21,557 nt of DNA from positions 1 through 21,557 of the forward strand of contig CAZLOE010000023.1 of assembly GCA_964561115.1 (NCBI GenBank), in the 5' to 3' direction. The stretch comes from CAZBSE01 sp964561115. Its GTDB lineage: Bacteria > Actinomycetota > Humimicrobiia > Humimicrobiales > Humimicrobiaceae. Below are positions 6,242-13,385 of the stretch, piece by piece. Within the stretch, counting starts at the first letter, position 1; every line of letters begins with the position of its first letter. Position numbers and translations under genes: made by a program. The notes beneath the pieces were generated by a model. That model was not told the DNA's origin. It was given only the letters and a program-made list of their open reading frames with translations, and did no database searches.

Positions 6242-7759
6242 TCAGCTACCTCTGAAATAAGAATCATACTGCCTTGCCCATGCAAGCGTCTTAAAATGCA
6301 GAAGTCCAAGAGGTAAACCGAATGCATAGGGCAGGAGTCCCGGTCTTCTAAATAAACTCCATAAAATCAAATTCCAGTAGTACCGTCTTCCTTTTTCTTT
6401 AATACCAAGAAACCACAATGAGGAAAACAAACCCCTGAGATGATAAACGCTGACTCTTGCTCGTTTTAATCTCTTAGGCTTATACTCTCTCAAAAATGTT
6501 CTTATCCTTGCAAAATAACATCTTGGTGAATAAATAGTTTTAAGTACTTCACTATAACCATCCAGAAGTTTGCTGGCTTCCATTTTAGGGATAAAGTTTA
6601 ATTTAAACAGCTCTGAAGTATTTTTATCGCTGCTGTTTGTATCATCTATTAATCTATTTGCTTTTTTTAATCTCTCATGAAGTCTGCTTTTAGGGGAAAC
6701 GCTTAAAATTCCTACCATTGCTGCAACAATTCCGCTCTTCTGAATAAAATCAATCTGATTCTGAAAAATAGTATCTTTATCACTGTCAAAACCTAAAATA
6801 AATCCTGCATTGACTTCAAAACCCATATTTTGCATTTTTTTAACAGATTCAAGCATGTTCCTATTTATATTGTGGTATTTGCCGCATTCCTGTAACCCGT
6901 CAGGATCAGGAGTCTCTATACCGATAAAGACAGTGGCAAAACCAGCTCTTATCATCAACTCCATCAACTCTGTGTCATCTGACATATTGATTGATGCCTG
7001 GGTACTTAAGGTAAATGGATATTTTCTTTCTTTTTGCCATTCTATGATTGCCGGTAGAATCTCCTTTTTTATAAAAGCTTTATTCCCTATAAAGTTATCA
7101 TCAACAAAGAATACACCGGCTCTCCAGCCGAGTTTATATACCGAATCGAGTTCAGCAGCAATCTTATCCTTACTCTTTATACGGGGGATCCTTCCGTTGA
7201 GCTGGACTACATCGCAAAACTCACAATTATAGGGACACCCCCTTGAAATTTGTATGCATACTGAATTATAGTAAGGTAAGTTTACAAGATCCCATGCCGG
7301 TACAGGAGTTTTTTGTATAGCAGGGAAATCCTCCATAGAATATATCTTTTTTAGATTCTTATTTTCCATATCTTTTGCAAGAACAGATATTATTTCCTCT
7401 GATTCCCCCAGGACCATAGTATCTATATTAGAAAATTCTTTCCAATCTATTGTAAAAAGGGAACCTCCAGCGATAACAGTCTTGCCGATTTTCTGTACCT
7501 TATCTACTACTTCCTTTGTAGAATGCTTCTGACCTACTATTGAACTTATCAATACATAATCTGCCCACTTTATATGTTTCTCTTTCAAAGTTTCACAATT
7601 CATATCGATTAATTTTTTCTCCCAGTGCGCGGGGAGCATTGCTGCAACAGTTAAAAGTCCAAGCGGAGGATAGGCTGCTTTCTTGCCTAACACCCTTAAG
7701 ACTTTTTTTACATTCCAGAACGTATTTTCGTACTCTGGATGAATAAGTAAAATTTTCAT
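6242..7759 (-). CDS. B12-binding radical SAM protein (DUF4070 / HpnP-like type)
   Basis: A 505-aa protein with three parts. Residues 1-150 form a B12-binding Rossmann-like domain (PPLGLLTVAAMLP, YVLISSIVG, TVIAGGSLF) lacking the classic D-x-H-x-x-G, as in many family members. The radical SAM barrel has the 4Fe-4S motif C175-x3-C179-x2-C182 (SRGCPYNCEFCDV). The C-terminal part matches the DUF4070 type, with FVDDNFIGNK, VFIGIETPD and GFILGFDSD as family landmarks. These landmarks are also those of HpnP, the hopanoid C-2 methylase, but no hopanoid genes are nearby, so the substrate is open. Expected chemistry is radical methylation or a related C-C bond step. AAGAAGG precedes the ATG at 7759. 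It lies between two RRM genes on the same strand. Confidence 0.88.
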   Translation of the reverse strand: MKILLIHPEYENTFWNVKKVLRVLGKKAAYPPLGLLTVAAMLPAHWEKKLIDMNCETLKEKHIKWADYVLISSIVGQKHSTKEVVDKVQKIGKTVIAGGSLFTIDWKEFSNIDTMVLGESEEIISVLAKDMENKNLKKIYSMEDFPAIQKTPVPAWDLVNLPYYNSVCIQISRGCPYNCEFCDVVQLNGRIPRIKSKDKIAAELDSVYKLGWRAGVFFVDDNFIGNKAFIKKEILPAIIEWQKERKYPFTLSTQASINMSDDTELMELMIRAGFATVFIGIETPDPDGLQECGKYHNINRNMLESVKKMQNMGFEVNAGFILGFDSDKDTIFQNQIDFIQKSGIVAAMVGILSVSPKSRLHERLKKANRLIDDTNSSDKNTSELFKLNFIPKMEASKLLDGYSEVLKTIYSPRCYFARIRTFLREYKPKRLKRARVSVYHLRGLFSSLWFLGIKEKGRRYYWNLILWSLFRRPGLLPYAFGLPLGLLHFKTLAWARQYDSYFRGS

Positions 7760-7838
7760 ACGACCTTCTTTTTATTTTTTTAAAGAATGACTTCCCGTTT
7801 AGTTTAATTTATAAACAGCAAATCATTGACGTGAAGAG

Positions 7839-7882
7839 TCAAGCCTGAATTCAGATTTTTAAAGACCTGCATGCAGGCTTGA
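7839..7882 (-). other. Long stem-loop after the RRM stop codon, with internal 12-bp palindrome
   Basis: TCAAGCCTG (7839-7847) pairs perfectly with CAGGCTTGA (7874-7882). Inside lies the palindrome CCTGCATGCAGG (7866-7877). It starts 10 nt downstream of the RRM stop codon on the minus strand. No long U-tract follows, so it may be an RNA-stabilising or processing hairpin, or a weak terminator before the radical SAM gene. Confidence 0.5.
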
Positions 7883-7891
7883 TTATTTGTC

Positions 7892-8155
7892 TTATCTTCT
7901 GAAGTTTCTGTCAGGTCTGCTTTTCTGCGGATGAGCTTCATCAACCCTTAAAGTTCTTCCTTCAAATTCTGAACCATTCAGAGCTTCTTTTGCTTTTTCA
8001 GCTTCTTCTACAGTTGACATCTCCACAAATCCAAAACCTTTGTCCCCGATGACATTGACACTTTTAACCTGGCCAAATGGGGAAAACAGTTTTTCTAATT
8101 GTGAGTCAACAGTAGAATAACCGAAATTGCCTACATATAGTTTACTGCCTTGCAT
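7892..8155 (-). CDS. RRM-domain RNA-binding protein
   Basis: An 87-aa protein that is essentially one RRM domain. RNP2 is LYVGNF (residues 6-11) and RNP1 is KGFGFVEM (about 39-46). It ends with a short basic tail (HPQKSRPDRNFRR). The start ATG at 8155 has a consensus AAGGAGG 5 nt upstream. It has its own strong promoter (8274-8302), giving a leader of about 110 nt, unusually long for so small a gene. It is probably an RNA chaperone or post-transcriptional regulator of the cyanobacterial Rbp type. It is a paralogue of the RRM gene at 5841 but lacks the long Arg/Asn-rich tail. Confidence 0.93.
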   Translation of the reverse strand: MQGSKLYVGNFGYSTVDSQLEKLFSPFGQVKSVNVIGDKGFGFVEMSTVEEAEKAKEALNGSEFEGRTLRVDEAHPQKSRPDRNFRR

Positions 8156-8273
8156 ACTTACCTCCTTAAATAATATTATTTCTCGAAAGCTTCATAATAT
8201 TTCTTTTGGAGAGGTGGTATAAAGCAATAAACCTGCTCTTAATTAAAATATCATTAAACAAAAGAGAGATTAA

Positions 8274-8302
8274 AGTATATTCTTAACCAACTGGAATGTC
8301 AA
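8274..8302 (-). promoter_or_regulatory. Strong sigma-70 promoter for the RRM gene
   Basis: On the minus strand TTGACA (8302-8297) is followed by 17 bp and TATACT (8279-8274). Transcription should start near 8267, leaving about 110 nt of leader before the ATG at 8155. The leader could hold a thermosensor or autoregulatory site. Confidence 0.75.
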
Positions 8303-8359
8303 ACTATATTTATATACTGGCTTTCGGAAAACTGTGATTTATTAGGATATTTTGATATA

Positions 8360-8539
8360 TTATTTTTTTAAAATTTTTGCCTTATTTAAATCGCTTCCCC
8401 CGCACTCATCAGCATAAGGGCACATCATGCACATTCTTTTCTTTTTTGACTGTCTTATAGAAAATATAATCAAAAAGGCCAGCGCAGCCGCACCTGAAAT
8501 TATTATTATAATTATTTCCCATATTTCTATTTCCCACAT
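8360..8539 (-). CDS. FeoB-associated Cys-rich membrane protein (59 aa)
   Basis: A short gene 38 bp downstream of feoB on the same strand. The 59-aa product starts MWEIEIWE, has one hydrophobic membrane segment (about residues 9-28, with six Ile in a row), then a basic stop-transfer RQSKKKR. A Cys-rich cytoplasmic tail follows: C37-M-M-C40-P-Y-A-D-E-C46. This matches the FeoB-associated Cys-rich membrane protein family found after feoB in many anaerobes, thought to help ferrous iron transport in the place of FeoC. GGTGAT lies about 5 nt before the ATG at 8539. The stop is TAA at 8360-8362. Whether the Cys residues bind Fe2+ or a cluster is not known. Confidence 0.85.
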   Translation of the reverse strand: MWEIEIWEIIIIIISGAAALAFLIIFSIRQSKKKRMCMMCPYADECGGSDLNKAKILKK

Positions 8540-8577
8540 TTCATATCACCGATCTTACTTAATATATATATTCTCCT

Positions 8578-10719
8578 TTAAATAAAAAGTCTTCCTATCT
8601 GGTATACCAGAAAAGATACCACCCAGGCAAGGAGCAGCGTATACCCTACCTGAAAAAGCATCTCTTTTGTACCTGCCTCTCTTCTGAATATCACCATAGC
8701 AGTAAGGCAGGGGAAATAAAGTAATGTAAACAGCATAAAATTATACCCGACTAGAGGAGGGTAATTTTTACCAAGTGCTGTCTTTAATGTATCAGACTGC
8801 CCATCTGCTTCCTCAATGCTGTAAAGAGTACCCATCGTGGATACTATTACCTCTTTTGCCGCAATTCCTGAGATAGTGGCAACCGTCATCTTCCAGTCAA
8901 AACCGATCAGCTTAAACACCGGCTCCAGAAAATGTCCTATCCTCCCTGCTGCTGAATAGCCAAGCCTCTCACCTGCCATTCTGCCTTCTATTGCCGCTAC
9001 CTTCTCGTCAAGCTCCACCTGGGTTATTATACCGGACTGATATGACTGCCCGATTTCGCTGATCTGGGCTTCGTAATCTGTAGAGTAGTTATCTCCTATA
9101 AGTGGAAATGTAAAAAGGATCCACATCAGTACTGATATTGCCAGTATAACCGTACCCGCTTTCTTTACATACATCCAGGTCCTTTCCCAGGTATGTATCA
9201 ATATTCCTTTAAGAGTAGGAATACGGTAAGGAGGAAGCTCCATTACAAACGGGTCTGACATGCCCTTAAATCTGGTGGCTCTCAGCACCTTTGCCATTAT
9301 GATAGCCATCAACACACCTATTATGTAAATCGAAAATATGACATTTCCTGCCGCTGCAGGGAAAAATGCCCCCGCAAAAAGTATGTAGACCGGAAGACGT
9401 GCCCCGCAGCTCATAAAAGTATTTATATGCATAGTCACCAGACGGTCCTTTTTATTTTCAAGTATTCTTGAACCCATATAAGCCGGTACGGTACATCCAA
9501 ATCCGATAATAAGAGGGATGAAAGATTTCCCATGAAGACCGATTTTATGCATTATCCTGTCCATCACAAAAGCAGCTCTCGCCATATATCCTGAATCCTC
9601 AAGAACGGCTATAGAAAAAAACAGGAGCATTATATTAGGTGTAAATATGATTACCCCTCCTACTCCCCCTATTATTCCGTCAACTAAAAGAGAACTTATA
9701 AGTCCTTCCGGCATAACATTAGTTATCAGGGCTCCTAATTTTTCAAAGCCTATATCGATCCAGTTCATAGGGTATTTCCCCAGAGTGAATACAAATTGGA
9801 ACATAAGCCACATTATCAGAGCAAATATCGGTATGCCCAGTATTCTGTTGGTAAGTATTCTGTCAACCTTTCCGCTTACATCCAGTTTTACCGTGTCAAC
9901 TTCCTTATAAGATTCAAGTAATGCACCGCTTATAAATCCGTATCTCGCCTCTGCGATTATGACCTCCGGGGTATTTCTAAGTATGCTGGTTATATGTTTT
10001 ATTGAATTTGCTATTTCTTCTTCAAGTTTCTGGTATTTTAGACCTGAGGCCTTTTTAATAGTATCAATTACCTCATTATCCTGTTCCAGAAGCTTCACTA
10101 TGGCCCACCTGGTATCAAATTTAAATTCGGGGATCTTTTCTCTTCTCAGAACCGATTTGATCCTGACGATCTCATTTTCAATTTCTTCGCCATACTTTAT
10201 CTCAACTTTTTTTCTTTTTTTTCTGTTCAATACATCTATTGCTGCTTCAAGCACCTCCTTATTACCCATTCCACTTCTGCCCACAGTCTCTACAATAGGT
10301 GCTCCAAAAAGTTCAGACAACAATTCTATATCTATTTTTCTTCCGCTTTTTCTTGCAATATCAGCCATATTAAAAACCAGGACCAGGGGCACTTTAAGTT
10401 CTAAAAGCTGGACTGCAAGGTAAAGATTTCGTTCTAAATTAGAGGAATCTACGATATCGACTACCACATCTGGCTTCTGATCAATAATGAAATTTCTTGC
10501 AACAATCTGTTCTGTTGAGTATGCTGTAAGGCTGTAAGTTCCTGGAAGATCTACTACATTTATCTTATATTCTTTATAGTTAATGACTCCGGTCTTTTTT
10601 TCAACAGTAACTCCGGGATAATTACCAACATGTTGTCTTAATCCGGTTAGATTATTAAAGATGGTGGTTTTACCTGAATTGGGGTTTCCTGAGAGGGCTA
10701 TAGAGATTTCTCTTCTCAT
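8578..10719 (-). CDS. feoB: Ferrous iron transporter FeoB
   Basis: A 713-aa inner-membrane protein that takes up Fe2+ using a cytosolic G domain. G1 is GNPNSGKT (residues 11-18), G3 is DLPG (57-60) and G4 is NMAD (117-120). A helical domain (about 150-280) acts as a GDP-dissociation-inhibitor-like region. The membrane part has the two Gate domains with characteristic segments FGCTVPAYMGSR and SCGARLPVYI. A loop of about 45 residues (near 550-600, rich in charged residues) precedes the second half. The ATG overlaps the feoA stop as ATGA. Length and motifs are normal. It is the core of the iron unit with feoA upstream and the Cys-rich protein downstream. Confidence 0.97.
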   Translation of the reverse strand: MRREISIALSGNPNSGKTTIFNNLTGLRQHVGNYPGVTVEKKTGVINYKEYKINVVDLPGTYSLTAYSTEQIVARNFIIDQKPDVVVDIVDSSNLERNLYLAVQLLELKVPLVLVFNMADIARKSGRKIDIELLSELFGAPIVETVGRSGMGNKEVLEAAIDVLNRKKRKKVEIKYGEEIENEIVRIKSVLRREKIPEFKFDTRWAIVKLLEQDNEVIDTIKKASGLKYQKLEEEIANSIKHITSILRNTPEVIIAEARYGFISGALLESYKEVDTVKLDVSGKVDRILTNRILGIPIFALIMWLMFQFVFTLGKYPMNWIDIGFEKLGALITNVMPEGLISSLLVDGIIGGVGGVIIFTPNIMLLFFSIAVLEDSGYMARAAFVMDRIMHKIGLHGKSFIPLIIGFGCTVPAYMGSRILENKKDRLVTMHINTFMSCGARLPVYILFAGAFFPAAAGNVIFSIYIIGVLMAIIMAKVLRATRFKGMSDPFVMELPPYRIPTLKGILIHTWERTWMYVKKAGTVILAISVLMWILFTFPLIGDNYSTDYEAQISEIGQSYQSGIITQVELDEKVAAIEGRMAGERLGYSAAGRIGHFLEPVFKLIGFDWKMTVATISGIAAKEVIVSTMGTLYSIEEADGQSDTLKTALGKNYPPLVGYNFMLFTLLYFPCLTAMVIFRREAGTKEMLFQVGYTLLLAWVVSFLVYQIGRLFI

Positions 10720-11012
10720 ACTTCGATTTCCCTTATAAGAATTTTCTCAGCCATTCCTCTTCCAATTGCAAATTTGGTGCCCTTGACCACTACGCATAAA
10801 GACCCACCTCTTGATGCATCTGAGACAGAAAACACTTCATAAGGGATAAATCCCATAGCACAAAGATGTGAGTTGAGCCTGCACCCTCCATTTATTCTTA
10901 CAATTCTGTATTTTTTTCCAGGAACAGCGTCGTTAAGGCTTAAAACTCCGTTACCGAGCTGCGGTACTTGCAAGTAATTTTTTCTTCTATGTCTGAAACC
11001 CCATCTTCTCAT
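10716..11012 (-). CDS. feoA: Ferrous iron transport protein FeoA
   Basis: A 98-aa cytosolic protein with an SH3-like FeoA domain (about residues 24-98) that assists FeoB. The core reads LNDAVPGKKYRIVRINGG, then LCAMGFIPYEVFSV and a closing KGTKFAIGRGMAEKILI. The first 25 residues are basic (RRWGFRHRRKN), an extension of the usual 75-aa form. I use the ATG at 11012; a TTG at 11021 in frame is possible but sits only 1 nt from the purine-rich ribosome site. The stop overlaps the feoB start by 4 nt (ATGA), so translation is coupled. Transcription starts near 11043, inside the operator at 11037-11050. Confidence 0.93.
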   Translation of the reverse strand: MRRWGFRHRRKNYLQVPQLGNGVLSLNDAVPGKKYRIVRINGGCRLNSHLCAMGFIPYEVFSVSDASRGGSLCVVVKGTKFAIGRGMAEKILIREIEV

Positions 11013-11036
11013 TTTAATCAATCTCTCTACTAAATA

Positions 11037-11050
11037 TTAGACATGTCTAA
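11037..11050. promoter_or_regulatory. Perfect 14-bp palindrome: DtxR/MntR-type operator of feoAB
   Basis: TTAGACATGTCTAA is a perfect palindrome. It lies directly downstream of, and shares one base with, the -10 box of the feoA promoter and covers the expected start site. It shares TTAGA-N4-TCTAA with the palindrome at 11632-11647 upstream of the regulator gene. Binding of the metal-loaded regulator there would block transcription of feoAB. Confidence 0.8.
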
Positions 11051-11078
11051 CTTTAATAGTTTTGCTTACTTTTGTCAA
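11050..11078 (-). promoter_or_regulatory. feoAB promoter
   Basis: On the minus strand TTGACA (11078-11073), 17-bp spacer, TAAAGT (11055-11050). The expected start site is near 11043, inside the palindromic operator. Confidence 0.7.
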
Positions 11079-11126
11079 GAACTTTTTTAAGATGGATTTA
11101 AAAAATGGAAAGAAAACTCAAGCTAT

Positions 11127-11600
11127 CTATTCCTTATCATCATCATCGACAGAGCTTGTAGGATGCTTGCCGTATTTGGCAAAATAATTATAGTTTTTTA
11201 ACCATCTGGGATAACCTTCGGGGCAAGTATCTATGAAATTTATAAATTTTATCATCCTGTCTAATGTTTCCTCGCTTATGTAATGCTCAATATTACAGGC
11301 GTCTAACTTGCAGACTTCATCACTTACGCCAAGGACATCACTAAAAAATTTATAGATTTTCTTATGCTTATCATAAACTTCTCTTGCCATCTTATAACCT
11401 TTTTCTGTCAGTTCCAGATAACCATATTTTTCGTGTTCCACAAGACCCCTGGCAATCAATTTCCTAACAGCATCAACTACAGATGGCGTCTTAACATTTA
11501 AAAATTCTGCGATTTCCTTTACCCTTGTTACTTTATTAGTAAGGCTGACTACATACATCGCTTCAATGTAATCTTCCATACTATGTGATAATTTCTTCAT
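11127..11600 (-). CDS. DtxR/MntR-family metal-dependent repressor
   Basis: A 157-aa two-domain regulator without the C-terminal SH3 domain, so of MntR/TroR size. The winged helix (residues about 1-70) opens with SMEDYIEAMY and has recognition helix TPSVVDAVRKLIARGLVEHE. The dimerisation/metal domain has LDACNIEHYIS, the typical Cys/Glu/His metal-binding stretch. The tail is acidic (SSVDDDDKE). It would bind Fe2+ or Mn2+ and repress. It lies 115 bp upstream of feoA on the same strand but has its own promoter and palindrome, so it is probably autoregulated. The feoAB link and the shared operators make Fe2+ the likelier signal. No clear ribosome site precedes the ATG. Confidence 0.9.
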   Translation of the reverse strand: MKKLSHSMEDYIEAMYVVSLTNKVTRVKEIAEFLNVKTPSVVDAVRKLIARGLVEHEKYGYLELTEKGYKMAREVYDKHKKIYKFFSDVLGVSDEVCKLDACNIEHYISEETLDRMIKFINFIDTCPEGYPRWLKNYNYFAKYGKHPTSSVDDDDKE

Positions 11601-11631
11601 ATTATTATTACTTTATATTTAATCTAAAAAT

Positions 11632-11647
11632 GTTAGATATATCTAAC
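11632..11647. promoter_or_regulatory. Perfect 16-bp palindrome: autoregulatory operator
   Basis: GTTAGATATATCTAAC is a perfect palindrome. It overlaps the last two bases of the -10 box of the regulator promoter and covers the start site, in the same geometry as the feoA operator. The two sites define the consensus TTAGAYATRTCTAA. Confidence 0.8.
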
Positions 11648-11674
11648 TATAAACCCAAACATCACCTTTGTCAA
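11646..11674 (-). promoter_or_regulatory. Promoter of the DtxR-type regulator gene
   Basis: On the minus strand TTGACA (11674-11669), 17-bp spacer, TATAGT (11651-11646). It is near consensus and occluded by the palindrome at 11632-11647. Confidence 0.75.
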
Positions 11675-11709
11675 ATCTCTAAAGATAAATCAGATTATTT
11701 TTATATAAA

Positions 11710-12717
11710 CTAAACAATTACTTTGTTTCTACCCCCTGCTTTTGCTCTATACAATGCATCATCAGCATATTTTATTAAATGATTAATTTTTGTGGCATCA
11801 AAAGGAAAATTGGCAACCCCTATGCTTATAGTAATATTACCATTAGGTTTTATTTTCCCCTCCCCTTCAAATTTTCCGTTACTTACGACTTCACGCAACC
11901 TCTCAGCAAAGACTCTGGCACTTTCCTTATTGGTCTCACGGCATATCACAGAAAATTCTTCTCCCCCGTAACGATATATCCTGTCAGTCGTTCTCTTATT
12001 CTCAATAAACACTTTTCCTATTTTACTTAAGATCATATCCCCCATTTGATGACCATGAAAATCATTATATTTTTTAAAATGGTCGATATCTATCATAAGA
12101 AGTGACAGACTCTTTACATATCTTATGGCTTCGTTTACTGCATCTCTTAAATCCATATCAAACTTTCTCCTGTTAAAAACACCGGTAAGTTCATCTACCA
12201 CAGTTAATCTTTTTATCTCTTCATAATTTAATGCTCTCTCTATGGCAATTGATATTTCATGAGCAAGTATGTTTAAAAAATATTCATGCTTGCTCGAAAA
12301 AGCATTGGTCTTTCTGGAATCAATATAAATGATCCCCTTTACTTCATCTCTTACTATAATAGGTATGCATATCATTGAAGTAGTCTGCTCTCCTTTGGGG
12401 ATGCTGTATTTGAAATATGAATTTTCAATGTTTCCGATAAAAAGCTTATTTTTTGTGGATAAAATATATTTTATCAGGGGCATTTCCTTGGTGAATTCCA
12501 CTTCTTTGATATTTTTACCAAAACCAATCTCGCTTTGAAGTTTTACCCCTTCTTCATCTATTAGGATTATGGCGCAACCATTGCAGTTTATTACCTTAAA
12601 AACCTTTTCAACGATCAAATCACAGACTTTTTTTAGTTCAAGTTCAGATCCTGTAGAGCTTGCTATGCCAAAGATTGCTTTTAAGATCTTTAAATCGATG
12701 CTCTCTTTATCACTCAT
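11710..12717 (-). CDS. GAF-GGDEF diguanylate cyclase
   Basis: A 335-aa soluble signalling protein. Residues about 10-165 form a GAF sensor domain (VINCNGCAIILIDEEG, MICIPIIVRDEVKGIIYIDS). Residues 172-335 form a GGDEF domain: DELTGVFNRRKF, LLMIDIDHFKKYNDFHGH and the active-site loop YGGEEF (GGEEF at 251-255). The inhibitory I-site RTTD is at 242-245, so the enzyme should make c-di-GMP from two GTP and be feedback inhibited. The GAF ligand is unknown; a Cys in NCNGC (45-48) may be of interest. There is no membrane segment. It lies upstream of the iron regulator on the same strand but the regulator has its own promoter. It diverges from the pseudopilin gene, a possible c-di-GMP-linked surface function. 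Confidence 0.94.
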   Translation of the reverse strand: MSDKESIDLKILKAIFGIASSTGSELELKKVCDLIVEKVFKVINCNGCAIILIDEEGVKLQSEIGFGKNIKEVEFTKEMPLIKYILSTKNKLFIGNIENSYFKYSIPKGEQTTSMICIPIIVRDEVKGIIYIDSRKTNAFSSKHEYFLNILAHEISIAIERALNYEEIKRLTVVDELTGVFNRRKFDMDLRDAVNEAIRYVKSLSLLMIDIDHFKKYNDFHGHQMGDMILSKIGKVFIENKRTTDRIYRYGGEEFSVICRETNKESARVFAERLREVVSNGKFEGEGKIKPNGNITISIGVANFPFDATKINHLIKYADDALYRAKAGGRNKVIV

Positions 12718-12862
12718 TACTGGTTTAAATAAAAACTTTTTCTATTAATTCTTTAAAACTTTTTAAACGTTTTTAATTGATTTTTATTTATTTGATAATA
12801 TTATATACCAAAGGAAATAAAACCGATACAGAGTATATAACGCCATAAAACACGAGTTACCG

Positions 12863-12928
12863 GTAAAAAATGCTTAAATCACCTATTTTTGGGTATAATT
12901 AAAATATAAAAGTAAAAAATGGTTAAAT
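12863..12928 (+). promoter_or_regulatory. Pseudopilin promoter region with a 17-bp direct repeat
   Basis: TATAAT is at 12894-12899 with a poor -35 (TGCTTA at 12871-12876, 17-bp spacer). GTAAAAAATGCTTAAAT (12863-12879) recurs as GTAAAAAATGGTTAAAT (12912-12928) with one mismatch. The first copy overlaps the -35 and the second ends just before the start codon. This could be a pair of regulator sites. Confidence 0.45.
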
Positions 12929-12932
12929 TATA

Positions 12933-13364
12933 ATGGACGTCTATTATTTCAGAACATTTAAAAAAGAAAAAGGGTTTACTTTAGTCGAACTCCTTATAAT
13001 AGTAGTTGTTGTAGCAGTCCTTATGGGTCTCTCTATCCAGACTTTCACATTACTAAAAGACAGAGCCAGGGAAACAGCTACAGAAACAGAAATGGGTAAC
13101 ATTACCAAAGCACTCCAGATATACGTCACGGTCTTAAGTATCTATCCTGCGGAAGGTGATTTTCCTGAAGCGCTGGAAGTTGCCGGGATTATGGAAAATG
13201 TCCCCGAATCAGATATCTGGGAAAATCTCTATCAATATTCTTCTATTGCCGGTATCACCTACACTCTGGAAAGCTTCGGAATAGACCAGGTTGATGGTGG
13301 AGGAGATGATATAGTATATATAAACGGAATAATGATAGAAGACGGAGCTTATCCCAATAAATAA
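12933..13364 (+). CDS. Type IV prepilin-like / GspG-like pseudopilin
   Basis: A 143-aa protein with a class III signal. A short leader ends KKEKG at 14, and the mature protein starts FTLVELLIIVVVVAVLMG with Glu at +5 and a hydrophobic helix (about 15-37). The periplasmic part ends with a loop SFGIDQVDGGGDDI, like the Ca2+-binding loop of GspG major pseudopilins. It would be cleaved and N-methylated by a PilD-type peptidase and assembled into a pilus or type II secretion pseudopilus. No other secretion genes are present, so it is an orphan here. There is no ribosome site before the ATG at 12933; the upstream sequence is only A and T with a repeat. It converges with the dehydrogenase gene 21 bp away. 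Confidence 0.85.
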   Translation: MDVYYFRTFKKEKGFTLVELLIIVVVVAVLMGLSIQTFTLLKDRARETATETEMGNITKALQIYVTVLSIYPAEGDFPEALEVAGIMENVPESDIWENLYQYSSIAGITYTLESFGIDQVDGGGDDIVYINGIMIEDGAYPNK

Positions 13365-13385
13365 GGTCCCTTTGACTCTTGCTTC

